53,398 nucleotides of DNA from positions 1-53,398 of the forward strand of contig CAIYHG010000072.1 in assembly GCA_903925975.1 (NCBI GenBank), written 5' to 3'. Below the pieces are notes generated by a model. The model worked only from the letters and a program-made list of their open reading frames with translations, was not told the origin of the DNA and did no database searches. Below, piece by piece: positions 26,998-34,831 of the stretch. Source of the stretch: an uncultured Acidobacteriia bacterium (lineage in GTDB: Bacteria; Acidobacteriota; Terriglobia; Bryobacterales; Bryobacteraceae). Position numbers and translations under genes: made by a program. Position 1 is the stretch's first letter, and every line of letters starts with the position of its first letter.

Positions 26998-27294
26998 TTA
27001 CCGGACGGGGTCGAATCCGCCGGCTTGGAACGGGTGGCACCGCGCCAGCCGCCACAACCCCATGCCGATGCCCTTGATCGCCCCATACCGCTCTACGGCC
27101 TCGCGCATATACTCCGAACAGGTCGGGTGGTAACGGCAGGCGGAGGGGATCGCGGGCGAGACCCAGCGTTTGTAGAAAACCAGCGATCGAATCAGGAGCC
27201 ATCGCAGCGGAGAAGAAGCCTTTCCATCTCCCGCCGCAGCTCCGCCATCGGAGCATCGAAGGCCTTGCGTCGTGGATTGATGACGATGGAACAC
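26998..27294 (-). CDS. yidD: Membrane protein insertion efficiency factor YidD
   Basis: The YidD core is clear: 'FYKRWVSPAIPSACRYHPTCS', 'YMREAVERYGAIKGIGMGLW', 'RCHPF' and the GGFDPV ending. The family usually starts just before the 'RWLLIRSLVFYKRW' segment, near 27207. There the only candidate in frame is a CTG; the nearest canonical start is a GTG at 27294, which would add 29 unrelated residues and overlap rnpA by about 100 bases. The end is certain and the start is not. YidD assists YidC-dependent insertion at the inner membrane. yidC follows 54 bases downstream. Confidence 0.85.
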   Translation of the reverse strand: MFHRHQSTTQGLRCSDGGAAAGDGKASSPLRWLLIRSLVFYKRWVSPAIPSACRYHPTCSEYMREAVERYGAIKGIGMGLWRLARCHPFQAGGFDPVR

Positions 27295-27536
27295 TTCGGG
27301 CTCAACTTGTCCAGTAGGAAACGCGCGGCCTCCCGGACCCGGCGTTTGATGCGGTTACGCACCACGGCATTGCCGAGGGCGCGCGGCGTAGTAAGCCCGA
27401 TCCTGGGCGCTTCCAGTTGCGCATCGCGAAGGTAGAACGCAGCGAATAGCGGCCCTGAGTAGCGCACGCCTCCGTCGTAAACCTTTCGGTAATCGCTAGA
27501 TCGGAGCAGGCGGACACGTTTCGGAAAACCAGCGAT
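27192..27536 (-). CDS. rnpA: Ribonuclease P protein component, with non-standard start codon
   Basis: It encodes the protein subunit of RNase P, which trims tRNA 5' leaders. The diagnostic segment 'RNRIKRRVREAARFL' is present. The first usual start, GTG at 27467, gives 91 residues, but coding clearly continues upstream (GFPKRVRLLRSSDYRKVYDG), the normal RnpA N-terminus. Between the rpmH stop and this segment there is no ATG, GTG or TTG in frame. ATC at 27536, nine bases after GAGAGG, is the best candidate and gives 114 residues, the family's normal length. CTG within 'RLLR' is another option. Confidence 0.88.
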   Translation of the reverse strand: MAGFPKRVRLLRSSDYRKVYDGGVRYSGPLFAAFYLRDAQLEAPRIGLTTPRALGNAVVRNRIKRRVREAARFLLDKLSPKCSIVINPRRKAFDAPMAELRREMERLLLRCDGS

Positions 27537-27542
27537 GGAGTA

Positions 27543-27692
27543 CTACCTCTCAGAGCTGACCGTGAGCTTCTTGCGGCCCCGGGCGCGGCGGCGCGACAGT
27601 ACCGCACGGCCATCTTTCGTCTCCATGCGGGTGAGAAAACCGTGCGTCTTGGCCCGGTGGCGGTTATTTGGTTGAAAAGTGCGTTTCGGCAT
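27543..27692 (-). CDS. rpmH: 50S ribosomal protein L34
   Basis: A 49-residue basic protein beginning [20 protein letters not shown] and ending in '[12 protein letters not shown]', unmistakably bL34. It is an essential small protein of the large ribosomal subunit. It is the first gene of the cluster; rnpA coding begins within seven bases of its stop codon, and the SD-like GAGAGG for rnpA lies inside its last codons. A promoter matching TTGCTC-17-TATACT lies just upstream. Confidence 0.98.
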   Translation of the reverse strand: MPKRTFQPNNRHRAKTHGFLTRMETKDGRAVLSRRRARGRKKLTVSSER

Positions 27693-27708
27693 TCCAGTTC
27701 AACTATTT

Positions 27709-27737
27709 AGTATAGACGAGGAAGTGATGCGGAGCAA
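27709..27737 (-). promoter_or_regulatory. Candidate rpmH promoter
   Basis: On the minus strand TTGCTC (27737-27732), 17-base spacer, TATACT (27714-27709). Transcription would start near 27702, giving a leader of about ten bases before the rpmH ATG. The -10 matches in five of six positions, the -35 in three. Confidence 0.5.
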
Positions 27738-27819
27738 ATCGGGCGGATATTGGGCGCAAACCGGGTTCGCCGGTCGGCCGGCGCTTCCCGCTAACGTGTC
27801 ATTCCGGTACGCTGCCGTG

Positions 27820-27906
27820 TCAGCGTCCCACGGCCGGAGGTTTGTCCAGCACGGAGAGAAGCAGGCAAAGTAGCACCAAAAGCAAAAGACCACCCGCGAT
27901 CAACAT
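27820..27906 (-). CDS. Small single-pass membrane peptide (28 residues)
   Basis: A 28-residue frame starting MLIAGGLLLLVLLCLLLSVL and ending with a short polar tail (DKPPAVGR). It has an excellent SD (GGAGGGGG) about seven bases before its ATG. The first 20 residues form one membrane helix, like the very small KdpF/YoaJ-type peptides, though I recognise no family. It stands alone on the minus strand upstream of rpmH, between two divergent units. The good ribosome site, strong hydrophobic composition and Leu-rich codons make it likely real; expression is unproven. Confidence 0.55.
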   Translation of the reverse strand: MLIAGGLLLLVLLCLLLSVLDKPPAVGR

Positions 27907-28064
27907 GACGCCCCCTCCAAAGTTCTTGCAATTCGATAACCAATTTGGCCCGGAACGAAATAGCGCATTGTTGAGCGGAACTTCTTGTTGCGCTCCGGGT
28001 GTTTACATTCGAACGTCTACTAGTGGGCATATCGTCCAATGTCGTCCGAAGGAGCAGCCCAGGC

Positions 28065-28559
28065 ATGAAGAGTACGCTGATTGGCTTATTTATGGCAGCC
28101 GCCGTGTGGGCCCAAACCACCGCCCCGGCGCAAACTGCATCTCCGCTCAAGGATTACTTGAGTTTGACCGATACCCAGGTGCAATCCATCAGAACCATAC
28201 GCCAGCAGACCCAGCAAGCCACCGCCAGCCTGCGGCAGCAAGTGGCCGCGGATGAGAAGAAGCTGCAAACGGGATTGGCTAACGGAGCCGCGGCCGTCGA
28301 ATTGGGCCAGATTCTTCTGGACGCTCAAGCGCTTCGCAAGCAGATCGGGACCCAGCAAACCGCGGCGCAGACCCAAATTCAAGCCGTGCTGACGGCCGAC
28401 CAGAAGACCAAGCTACAGACGCTTTCCGCCGCGGCCAAACTCCTACCGCTGGTACGTCAGGCGGAAGCCATGGGGTTGATCGAGCCGGTGGCCCCGGCGG
28501 CCGTCGGACCCATGAACGGAGCTCAGCAGGGCGGCCAGGCCATGATGGGCAGACCCTAG
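28065..28559 (+). CDS. Periplasmic LTxxQ-motif (Spy/CpxP-like) protein
   Basis: A 164-residue protein with signal peptide (MKSTLIGLFMAAAVWAQ). It is highly alpha-helical and Gln/Ala-rich, with two LTxxQ-type motifs: 'LSLTDTQVQSIRTI' and 'VLTADQKTKLQTL'. These are typical of Spy/CpxP chaperones that hold unfolded proteins in the periplasm. The ATG at 28065 is preferred over an upstream start at 27999 because AAGGAG sits ten bases before it and the signal peptide begins there. Its stop codon touches the stop of the convergent gene with no gap. Confidence 0.8.
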   Translation: MKSTLIGLFMAAAVWAQTTAPAQTASPLKDYLSLTDTQVQSIRTIRQQTQQATASLRQQVAADEKKLQTGLANGAAAVELGQILLDAQALRKQIGTQQTAAQTQIQAVLTADQKTKLQTLSAAAKLLPLVRQAEAMGLIEPVAPAAVGPMNGAQQGGQAMMGRP

Positions 28560-29411
28560 CTATTCGCCCTTGCAGGCCGCGAGTTTCACGCCAAACGCGG
28601 TCACGAGTGACCAGCGTTCGCCTGTGCGCCGCTCGATCTGGAAGGCATCGGTAGCGCTGTCTGCCCGAACGCGCCAAGCGGGCGTGGGAGGGGAGGGCAG
28701 CCGGGGCGGCGTATCGGTTTCCTGAGTCACGCCCCAGGTAGCCCCGCCGTCATGCGTCGCATACAGCCGGTAGCGGCCGCGGGAGCCACGGCCGCGGTCG
28801 ATTATCAGGCTGCCTTCCGCCTTGGTAGTGAACCGGAATTGCAGAATCGAGCCGACAGTCCCTTCCTCGTTGAATATCAGCCGCTTGCGCCACGTCTTTC
28901 CGCCGTCTGGAGTGAAAAGGAAGAACGGATCTTGAACTAGCGGGACGAGAGTTTCCCCGCCAACCCAGCCGGTATCGGAATCGGAGAATTGGATTCGGTC
29001 GAGCGCGGCGGCGGGTACGCGTTCGTGCGCCTCGCGCCACACGCGGCCGCCGTCCTCGCCTGCCAGCAGCACGCCAAAGAGCGTCGCGGGGCCGCTGTGG
29101 ATGTTTCCAGCCAGGAATACGCGTCCGCCGGCCTCTTCGACGGCCGACAACTCCAGATACACCGGGCAGGGTTCTTCAGGCGAACAAGTCAATCCCGCCG
29201 ATGCGAAGTCTTTTTCGGCGCAAGCATAGGGCAGGGCAATCGGCGTTCCGGAGTATTCCACCGAGGGCGGCCCGCCGGGGGCCGGTTGCGGCGCCTCTGG
29301 CGCTGGCTCCTGCGCCAGAATCGGGGCGGTCAGCAAGACCGCCGCGGCGGCAAGGGCGGCAAGCCGCGCCCGCGTTTCCCTCTTCATCACCCTGAACTCC
29401 GGTTTTCGCAT
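28560..29411 (-). CDS. Secreted BNR-repeat (Ycf48/sialidase-like) protein
   Basis: A 283-residue protein with a signal peptide (KRETRARLAALAAAAVLLTAPILAQ). It has three Asp-box type turns: 'EDGGRVWRE', 'PDGGKTWRK' and 'HDGGATWGV', which mark a beta-propeller. 'SDSDTGWVGG' is like Ycf48. Four cysteines near residues 60-85 could form disulfides. There are no sialidase catalytic residues I can point to, so it is probably a structural or binding propeller. An internal ATG at 29387 would give a tighter signal peptide; either start is possible. Confidence 0.8.
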   Translation of the reverse strand: MRKPEFRVMKRETRARLAALAAAAVLLTAPILAQEPAPEAPQPAPGGPPSVEYSGTPIALPYACAEKDFASAGLTCSPEEPCPVYLELSAVEEAGGRVFLAGNIHSGPATLFGVLLAGEDGGRVWREAHERVPAAALDRIQFSDSDTGWVGGETLVPLVQDPFFLFTPDGGKTWRKRLIFNEEGTVGSILQFRFTTKAEGSLIIDRGRGSRGRYRLYATHDGGATWGVTQETDTPPRLPSPPTPAWRVRADSATDAFQIERRTGERWSLVTAFGVKLAACKGE

Positions 29412-29571
29412 TTCTCGCTGGCCCGTTGTGGCTATTGGAGATAGGCCCCTTTGAATTTGACAATTTCTGGGGTAATCGGCAACCTTTGAGCGCCTGCCGC
29501 CGTCAATATCTACAAATCCCCGTTACGACAGCGGGCGCACTCACCCCTACTACCCAAATGCGCCCGCTTTA

Positions 29572-29586
29572 AAACCCGATTCGGGT
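29572..29586 (-). terminator. Hairpin after cysK
   Basis: On the minus strand AACCCGA-A-TCGGGTT lies directly after the cysK stop and is followed by TTTT, a short candidate intrinsic terminator. A second perfect 10-bp inverted repeat (AGCGGGCGCA at 29530-29539, TGCGCCCGCT at 29559-29568) follows and may help. Confidence 0.45.
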
Positions 29587-29588
29587 TC

Positions 29589-30548
29589 TCAAGAGTCGGC
29601 CACTCCTTCAAACAGCACGGTACTCAGGTAGCGTTCGGCCGCGTCCGGAAGCAGGCAAACGATCGTTTTGCCCGCAAACTCGGGCAGTTTCCCTAACCGC
29701 ACGGCTACGGCTACGGCGGCGCCGCTCGAAATTCCCGCCAGGATGCCCTCCTCGCTTGCCAGGCGCCGGGCGAACTCGATTGCCTCATCGCTGGTGGCCA
29801 GTTCCACGCGGTCGAGGATAGAAATATCGAGAGTATCCGGAACAAAGCCCGCTCCGATGCCCTGTATCTTGTGAGGGCCGGCTTTCGGCGTCTCTCCGGC
29901 CAGCGTCTGGGTGATTACGGGGCTGGCCGCCGGCTCCACTCCCACCGATACGATCTTCTTTCCTTTTTCGTTCTTGATGTACCGCGACACGCCGGTGATC
30001 GTGCCGCCGGTGCCGATTCCGGCCACGAACGCGTCCACGGAGCCTTCGGTATCGTCCCAGATTTCCGGCCCGGTCGTCTTGAAATGGATTTCCGGGTTGG
30101 CCGGGTTCTTGAACTGCTGCAGCAGGAGATAACGTTTCGGGTCTGAGGCGGCAATCTCTTCCGCTTTGGCGATGGCCCCGGCCATCCCGCCCGAACCGCT
30201 GGTGAGAACCAGTTCCGCTCCGAGCGCCTTCAGCACCTTCCGCCGCTCGATGGACATCGTCTCCGGCATTGTCAGGGTGATGGGATAGCCGCGCGCGGCG
30301 GCGACGAAGGCGAGGGCGATGCCGGTGTTGCCGCTGGTGGGTTCGATCAACGCTTTGCCCGGCTTCAGCACGCCGCGCTGCTCGGCGTCCCAGACCATGG
30401 CGGCGCCAATCCGGCACTTTACGGAGTAGGCCGGGTTCCGGCCCTCCACCTTCACTAGGATGGTGGCCTTCCCGCCGTCGTTCATCCGGTTCAGGCGAAC
30501 CAGTGGCGTGTGCCCGATGCTGCACGAGTTGTCGTTGTAGATTCGCAC
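29589..30548 (-). CDS. cysK: Cysteine synthase (O-acetylserine sulfhydrylase)
   Basis: A 319-residue PLP enzyme. It has the PLP lysine in '[10 protein letters not shown]', '[12 protein letters not shown]' for substrate binding, and '[16 protein letters not shown]' for the cofactor phosphate. It makes cysteine from O-acetylserine and sulfide in the cytoplasm. Its gene follows a CymR-like Rrf2 regulator with one base between them. In Bacillus, CymR and CysK bind each other to sense cysteine precursors, so the pairing may be regulatory as well as metabolic. A short hairpin with TTTT follows. Confidence 0.96.
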   Translation of the reverse strand: MRIYNDNSCSIGHTPLVRLNRMNDGGKATILVKVEGRNPAYSVKCRIGAAMVWDAEQRGVLKPGKALIEPTSGNTGIALAFVAAARGYPITLTMPETMSIERRKVLKALGAELVLTSGSGGMAGAIAKAEEIAASDPKRYLLLQQFKNPANPEIHFKTTGPEIWDDTEGSVDAFVAGIGTGGTITGVSRYIKNEKGKKIVSVGVEPAASPVITQTLAGETPKAGPHKIQGIGAGFVPDTLDISILDRVELATSDEAIEFARRLASEEGILAGISSGAAVAVAVRLGKLPEFAGKTIVCLLPDAAERYLSTVLFEGVADS

Positions 30549-30549
30549 G

Positions 30550-30975
30550 TCAGATCTCCCAATTGAGCACGTACTTCTCTTGCTTTTCTTTCCAGGCGCG
30601 GAGCAGGTCGGCGAACGTGGTCTGATCGACGGTGCTCGAGATGGCGTCGTCCACCTGACGCCACATTGCGGTGAACGGGGTTTCCGGCTTCCGGCGGCCG
30701 CGCGTCTTGCCGGGCTCCGGGCCCTCCACCGATCGCAGCACCTCGCCCACGGTGATCGATTCGGGCGCGCGCGCCAGCAGGTATCCGCCTTCGGCCCCGC
30801 GCCGCGATTCCACGAACCCCGCCTGTTTGAGCCCGGCCAAAATCAGCTCCAAGAACTTCTGGGGGATCTTCTGCCGGCGCGCGATTCCGGCTATCCGCAC
30901 GGGTTGTTCCCCGGTCTGCGACGCCAGGTCGAAAATCGCTTGCAGTGCGTATTCACTTTTTACGGAGATGTGCAT
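30550..30975 (-). CDS. Rrf2-family regulator, CymR-like
   Basis: A 141-residue Rrf2 protein: '[18 protein letters not shown]', recognition region '[32 protein letters not shown]' broken by the typical wing. IscR and NsrR use three cysteines for an Fe-S cluster; this protein has no cysteine at all, which is the CymR type. Together with the immediately downstream cysK, this points to control of cysteine biosynthesis, possibly via the CysK protein itself. The operator was not found by eye. Confidence 0.88.
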   Translation of the reverse strand: MHISVKSEYALQAIFDLASQTGEQPVRIAGIARRQKIPQKFLELILAGLKQAGFVESRRGAEGGYLLARAPESITVGEVLRSVEGPEPGKTRGRRKPETPFTAMWRQVDDAISSTVDQTTFADLLRAWKEKQEKYVLNWEI

Positions 30976-31075
30976 AATGGGCGTTTCGGCGGCGTAGAAT
31001 CACCGCTATCCCACTAGAGATTGTAGGACATGCGCTCGAAAGCGTCAAATGAACTGCCGTATCCGGCGAGGCGGC

Positions 31076-32932
31076 CTAGTTTCCGGCTTTGAGCGCGACC
31101 GTAATCTTTTCGATCAACTGCCGCGCCGTGTAGGGTTTCTGCATGAACGCGGCGACCTGTTCGGCCTTGAACCGGGCGCTTGCGGTGGCGCTGTCATATC
31201 CGGTTGAAACGATCACCTTCGCTTGCGGCAGCGCCAGCAGGATCTCGCCGATGGCCTCTTCTCCGCCCATCACAGGCATTGTGAGGTCGAGGAGCACCAC
31301 ACCGATCTCCGGGTGTTCCCGGGCAAAGCGTATCGCCTCACGGCCATCAGGCGCCGTCAGCACGGCGTAACCCCGCATCTCAAGGGCCGCGACGGCCACC
31401 CGGCGGACTATCTCCTCGTCGTCAACCACCAGGACGGTCACGCGCCCGGCCCTGCCGGTTGAAGCCGCTTGAGGCGCAACCGGCTGCGGTAGGGCGACGG
31501 CGGGAAAGATTACCTGGACCGAACTCCCCTTGGCCGGCGCGCTGTGCACTTCGATGCGAGCCCCGTGAGTGCGGGCGATGCCCGCTACCGCGGCGAGCCC
31601 CAGGCCGCGCCCCGTGAACTTGGTGGTGAAGAAGGGGTCGAACATGCGCGCCCTGGTCTCGGAGTCCATGCCGCAGCCGTCGTCGCGGACCTCAAGGTAC
31701 ACTCCGGCCGGCGCCGCCGGCCCGGTCTGAATCAGTATGGTCCCCGGGGCGTCGCCAATCGCTTCCACGGAATTCGCCACGAGGTTCAGCAGCAATTGCC
31801 GAATCTGGTTTGCGTCCGCCAGGACGGCGGGCAGGCGTACGGCGGTGCGAAATTCCAGGGCGACCTTCTTCGGAATCGCCGCCTCGATCAGCTTCTCCGT
31901 CTGCTGAACCAACTCGGAAAGGCAGATCGCCTGCACTTGGGGCCGAGCCTTGCCGGCGTAGGCGAGTAGCTGCTTTGTCAGGTCGGCGGCGCGCTGGCCT
32001 GCGTGGACGATCTCCTCCAGGCGTTGCTGCGAGACGGCGGGGTCTGCATCGCCGCCCAAAGCCAGGCTGGCATTGCCCATGATGCTTGTGAGCAGGTTGT
32101 TGAAGTCGTGAGCCACGCCGGCCGCAAGGGTTCCGATAGTTTCGAGCTTCTGCCCCTCGCGGAACTCATCCTCGACCCGGCGGCTCTCGGTAACGTCGGT
32201 GGCCAGCCATACGGCTCCCGAGGGTTCGCCCGCTTCGTTCAGAACGGGGTCCGCCCTCAAGCTCAGCACCTTCGCGCCCAGCTCGAGTTCGATCGACTCG
32301 CGCCTCTGGCTCCCCGGCATCCGCGTGAACGGCGCCTGCTCGGGCGTCAGGTTCGGCCAGAAGTCGCTTAAGCGGCTGCCAGCTACTTGCGAGGCCGGCC
32401 TGCCGATCAGGGACGCAAATTCCTCATTCGCCCGCAGTACGCGCCCGTCGAGATCGGTCACCGCCACGCCATCGCGGATCGCCTCGAAAGTCGCCTGCCA
32501 TTCCCGTGCCAGCTTCTGCGCCTCCTGTTCGGCCCGGCGGGCGCTCAGAACGGAATTAATGGCGGCGACGAGAACTTCCGATTCCACCTGCTCCGTCAGT
32601 AAGGTTTCGGCGCCTGGGTTCCGACCCTGCGCGATGTCAGGGGTTTGCGCCAGCGAAGCGGCGCGGTGCAGCACCGGGATGCGGGCCGTAACGGGGTTCG
32701 ATTTCAGTTTGCAGCAAACGTCGAAGCCGGCGCTATCCGGAAGATTGATGTCCAGCAGAATCACGTCGGGCCGTTCGGAGACCGCCAACCGCAGCGCGTC
32801 CGCGCCGCAGGCGGCTTCCTTCACCGCGAAATTGTTGCGCTCCAGCAGGCGCGTGACCGCATAGCGGCACGCCTCGTCGTTATCGACGTTCAGAACGAGC
32901 GGTTTTTCGGGAATTGGCGCGACAGGCTCCAT
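31076..32932 (-). CDS. Hybrid sensor histidine kinase (REC-PAS-HK-REC)
   Basis: A 618-residue cytoplasmic kinase with no membrane segments. Order: an N-terminal receiver with phospho-acceptor Asp in 'LLDINLP', then PAS ('FEAIRDGVAVTDLDGRVLRA'), HisKA ('GVAHDFNNLLTSIMGN'), HATPase ('LLLNLVANSVEAIG', 'DDGCGMD', 'GRGLGLAA') and a C-terminal receiver ('LLDLTMPVMGG', 'MQKPYT'). The first receiver has Ala where Thr/Ser is expected and no conserved Lys (reads 'LLTEQVE'), so it looks degenerate. ATG 32932 is chosen because GGAG lies six bases before it; a GTG at 32971 is possible. Signal and target are unknown. Confidence 0.9.
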   Translation of the reverse strand: MEPVAPIPEKPLVLNVDNDEACRYAVTRLLERNNFAVKEAACGADALRLAVSERPDVILLDINLPDSAGFDVCCKLKSNPVTARIPVLHRAASLAQTPDIAQGRNPGAETLLTEQVESEVLVAAINSVLSARRAEQEAQKLAREWQATFEAIRDGVAVTDLDGRVLRANEEFASLIGRPASQVAGSRLSDFWPNLTPEQAPFTRMPGSQRRESIELELGAKVLSLRADPVLNEAGEPSGAVWLATDVTESRRVEDEFREGQKLETIGTLAAGVAHDFNNLLTSIMGNASLALGGDADPAVSQQRLEEIVHAGQRAADLTKQLLAYAGKARPQVQAICLSELVQQTEKLIEAAIPKKVALEFRTAVRLPAVLADANQIRQLLLNLVANSVEAIGDAPGTILIQTGPAAPAGVYLEVRDDGCGMDSETRARMFDPFFTTKFTGRGLGLAAVAGIARTHGARIEVHSAPAKGSSVQVIFPAVALPQPVAPQAASTGRAGRVTVLVVDDEEIVRRVAVAALEMRGYAVLTAPDGREAIRFAREHPEIGVVLLDLTMPVMGGEEAIGEILLALPQAKVIVSTGYDSATASARFKAEQVAAFMQKPYTARQLIEKITVALKAGN

Positions 32933-33156
32933 AATCAGCTCCGCGGCAAAGGTTTCTCCGTTGGGAGCCACCGCCCCGGCCGAGCTGATTGCTTCCAGGC
33001 TCCTGTTGCCGGTATCGAAGGGCGAGAGAACTCACTTCGAGAATACCGCAACCGGAACGGAGCGCATCGCGGGGCGCTCCGGCGTGACCAGCCCATCGCA
33101 TTTGCGGGACAGGGCGTTGTCGATTACTCCGGGGGCGTCTGGGAGGCGGCAGGCAG

Positions 33157-33747
33157 CTACTTGGCCAGGTCAATCCCGAGTTTCTTGAGTTCCTCGGCGT
33201 AGTACCGCCGATGCAGCAGGTCCCATTCCTCGCTGCCTTCGGGGATCTCGCGCTTCTGGGTGCGAATCTTTTGCCGGGAGAAACGGTCCACTTTCTCTTC
33301 GGCCACCAGAAGCTCCGTCATGAAGCGAAGAATTTCCAGGCGCACGTTATTCAGGTCGCGATCTTTCAGGCGCACGTCGCGGTTCTTGTGCAGGGATTCC
33401 ACCAGATGATGGGAAATCTGGGTCGCCTTGTCGCGCGAGAGCTTCATGTTGTCGCCCGTATCGCGGCCGGCGGCGCGGATCACCTTGCGCTGCGAAATCA
33501 GGGTGTTCTTGATGCGCCGGAACATCTCCTGATAGCTCACGCCCTCCCTGCGCATGTACTCGCTGTACTGGCTGAGAAGATCGCGCACCTCGTCATTCAG
33601 GCGGTCCTCCACGGCCAGTTCCTCGTTGATCACGTCGGCCATTTTTTCGGCGACGCTTTCCGGAACGCTCGTTTCAATCACGTTGGGCGTGAGCCTCTTG
33701 ACGAGTTGTCGTGAGAGGTATGCGACGAATTCTCTAGCCAGCAGCAT
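33157..33747 (-). CDS. DUF507 family protein
   Basis: A 196-residue, highly charged helical protein made of two similar halves of about 90 residues ('REFVAYLSRQLVKRL', 'MADVINEELAVEDRLNDEVR' and, in the second half, 'DKATQISHHLVESLHKN', 'LLVAEEKVDRFSRQKI'). This is the DUF507 family, found in Acidobacteria and a few deep-branching phyla, of unknown function. It is cytoplasmic, with no catalytic motif visible. It stands alone, divergent from the Crp gene. Confidence 0.85.
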   Translation of the reverse strand: MLLAREFVAYLSRQLVKRLTPNVIETSVPESVAEKMADVINEELAVEDRLNDEVRDLLSQYSEYMRREGVSYQEMFRRIKNTLISQRKVIRAAGRDTGDNMKLSRDKATQISHHLVESLHKNRDVRLKDRDLNNVRLEILRFMTELLVAEEKVDRFSRQKIRTQKREIPEGSEEWDLLHRRYYAEELKKLGIDLAK

Positions 33748-33934
33748 TCTTTAGGGTGAAGACGTAGTTTATCATGTACGCGGGTCCCGCCGACGGCATG
33801 TGCTAAAACGCACCCCAAAAAGCCGATCTTCTGTATCCGAGATCACTCCGGCGCGTATAGGGTTTAGATAGCCGCACTGTGGAAGTGTGCATAATCTCTC
33901 TGAGGCCTGCGCCCGGTGCGGGGAGGATTACCCG

Positions 33935-34648
33935 ATGAAGCGAAGTGACGACTGCTCAATTTCGTGCGAAGACGCACTGACCTATCTGCCGCGGAAACCC
34001 GTTCAGGAATTCGCGAAGGAGCGGATGATTTACAGCCCGGAGCGGCCGTCGGAGCACCTCTACGTTGTCATTCTGGGCCGCGTGAAGATTTCCAGCACGG
34101 CGGAGGACGGCTGCCAGACGATCGCCCGCATCGTCAGGGCTGAAGGAATGTTCGGCGAATCGTCGCTCATCGGCTCGGCTGGACGTAGCGAGACGGCCAC
34201 CGCGCTGGACACCGTCAGCCTGATGGCGTGGACCAGGGCCGAAATCGAGCAGTACATCGAGCGTGAGCCGAGGCTCGGGGTGGCGCTGGCCCAGTATATG
34301 GTGCGGCAGTGCCTGGATCTGCAGGACCGCATCGAGAGTATGGCCGTTTATAAGACGCCGGAGAGGGTCATGCTCGCCCTGGTGCAATTGGGCCAGACGC
34401 TCGGTTCGCCAATGGCCGACGGTTCCACGCGAATCGCCGCCCTCACCCACCACACCATCGCCGAGTTCGTCGGCACGTCGCGGGAAATTGTGACGTTCCA
34501 GATGAATCGTCTGCGCCGGATGGGCATGTTGCGGTATTCCCGCAAGCACATCGATGTCTACGCGGACGCGATAGCGGAATCACTGCGGAGCCAGGGCATT
34601 GCCGTGAACCGCAGCGGCGGGATACTGACCCACTTCGCGGCTGGGTAG
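33935..34648 (+). CDS. Crp/Fnr-family transcription regulator
   Basis: A 237-residue regulator. Residues 30-140 are the cyclic-nucleotide-binding-like domain ('LYVVILGRVKISSTAEDG', 'GMFGESSLIGSAGRSETATA'). The C-terminal helix-turn-helix reads 'HHTIAEFVGTSREIVTFQMN'. ATG 33935 follows GGGGAGG by eight bases. A GTG at 33887 would add 16 residues and, with the later cysteines, make a C-x2-C-x11-C-x3-C pattern; weaker SD support makes me prefer the shorter form. Ligand unknown. A strong intrinsic terminator follows. Confidence 0.88.
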   Translation: MKRSDDCSISCEDALTYLPRKPVQEFAKERMIYSPERPSEHLYVVILGRVKISSTAEDGCQTIARIVRAEGMFGESSLIGSAGRSETATALDTVSLMAWTRAEIEQYIEREPRLGVALAQYMVRQCLDLQDRIESMAVYKTPERVMLALVQLGQTLGSPMADGSTRIAALTHHTIAEFVGTSREIVTFQMNRLRRMGMLRYSRKHIDVYADAIAESLRSQGIAVNRSGGILTHFAAG

Positions 34649-34670
34649 CGCGCTACAAGAAACTCCGTTG

Positions 34671-34715
34671 GTGGCGCGCGCTTTCGAGCGTGCAGAGCCG
34701 CGATTCGTCGCGGCT
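34671..34715 (-). repeat. Double-hairpin intergenic repeat, copy B
   Basis: Read on the minus strand it matches 36561-36605 and 18138-18180: AGCCGCGA-CGAA-TCGCGGCT, then TGCACGCTCGAAAGCGCGCG and CCAC. In the plus direction its left stem is followed by a T-run, so this copy doubles as the terminator of the Crp-family gene. Confidence 0.85.
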
Positions 34716-34722
34716 TTTTCTT
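34696..34722 (+). terminator. Intrinsic terminator after the Crp-family gene
   Basis: A perfect 8-bp stem AGCCGCGA with loop TTCG and TCGCGGCT runs directly into TTTTTCTTT. The UUCG tetraloop adds stability. It begins 48 bases after the stop codon and is part of repeat copy B. Confidence 0.85.
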
Positions 34723-34831
34723 TGTGTCTCATCGATTAGGGCGGTTTACGCAATGCGGCAAAGGTGTGTGAGCCGCTGCGGGGGCGCTGCGCAAGCAGGG
34801 CAGGGCGCAACCGACTTCCGGCGCCGACGAA

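Noticed and set aside
27693-28064. Chromosome origin next to rpmH
   Set aside because: No DnaA boxes or AT-rich unwinding tract, and no dnaA or dnaN gene adjacent.
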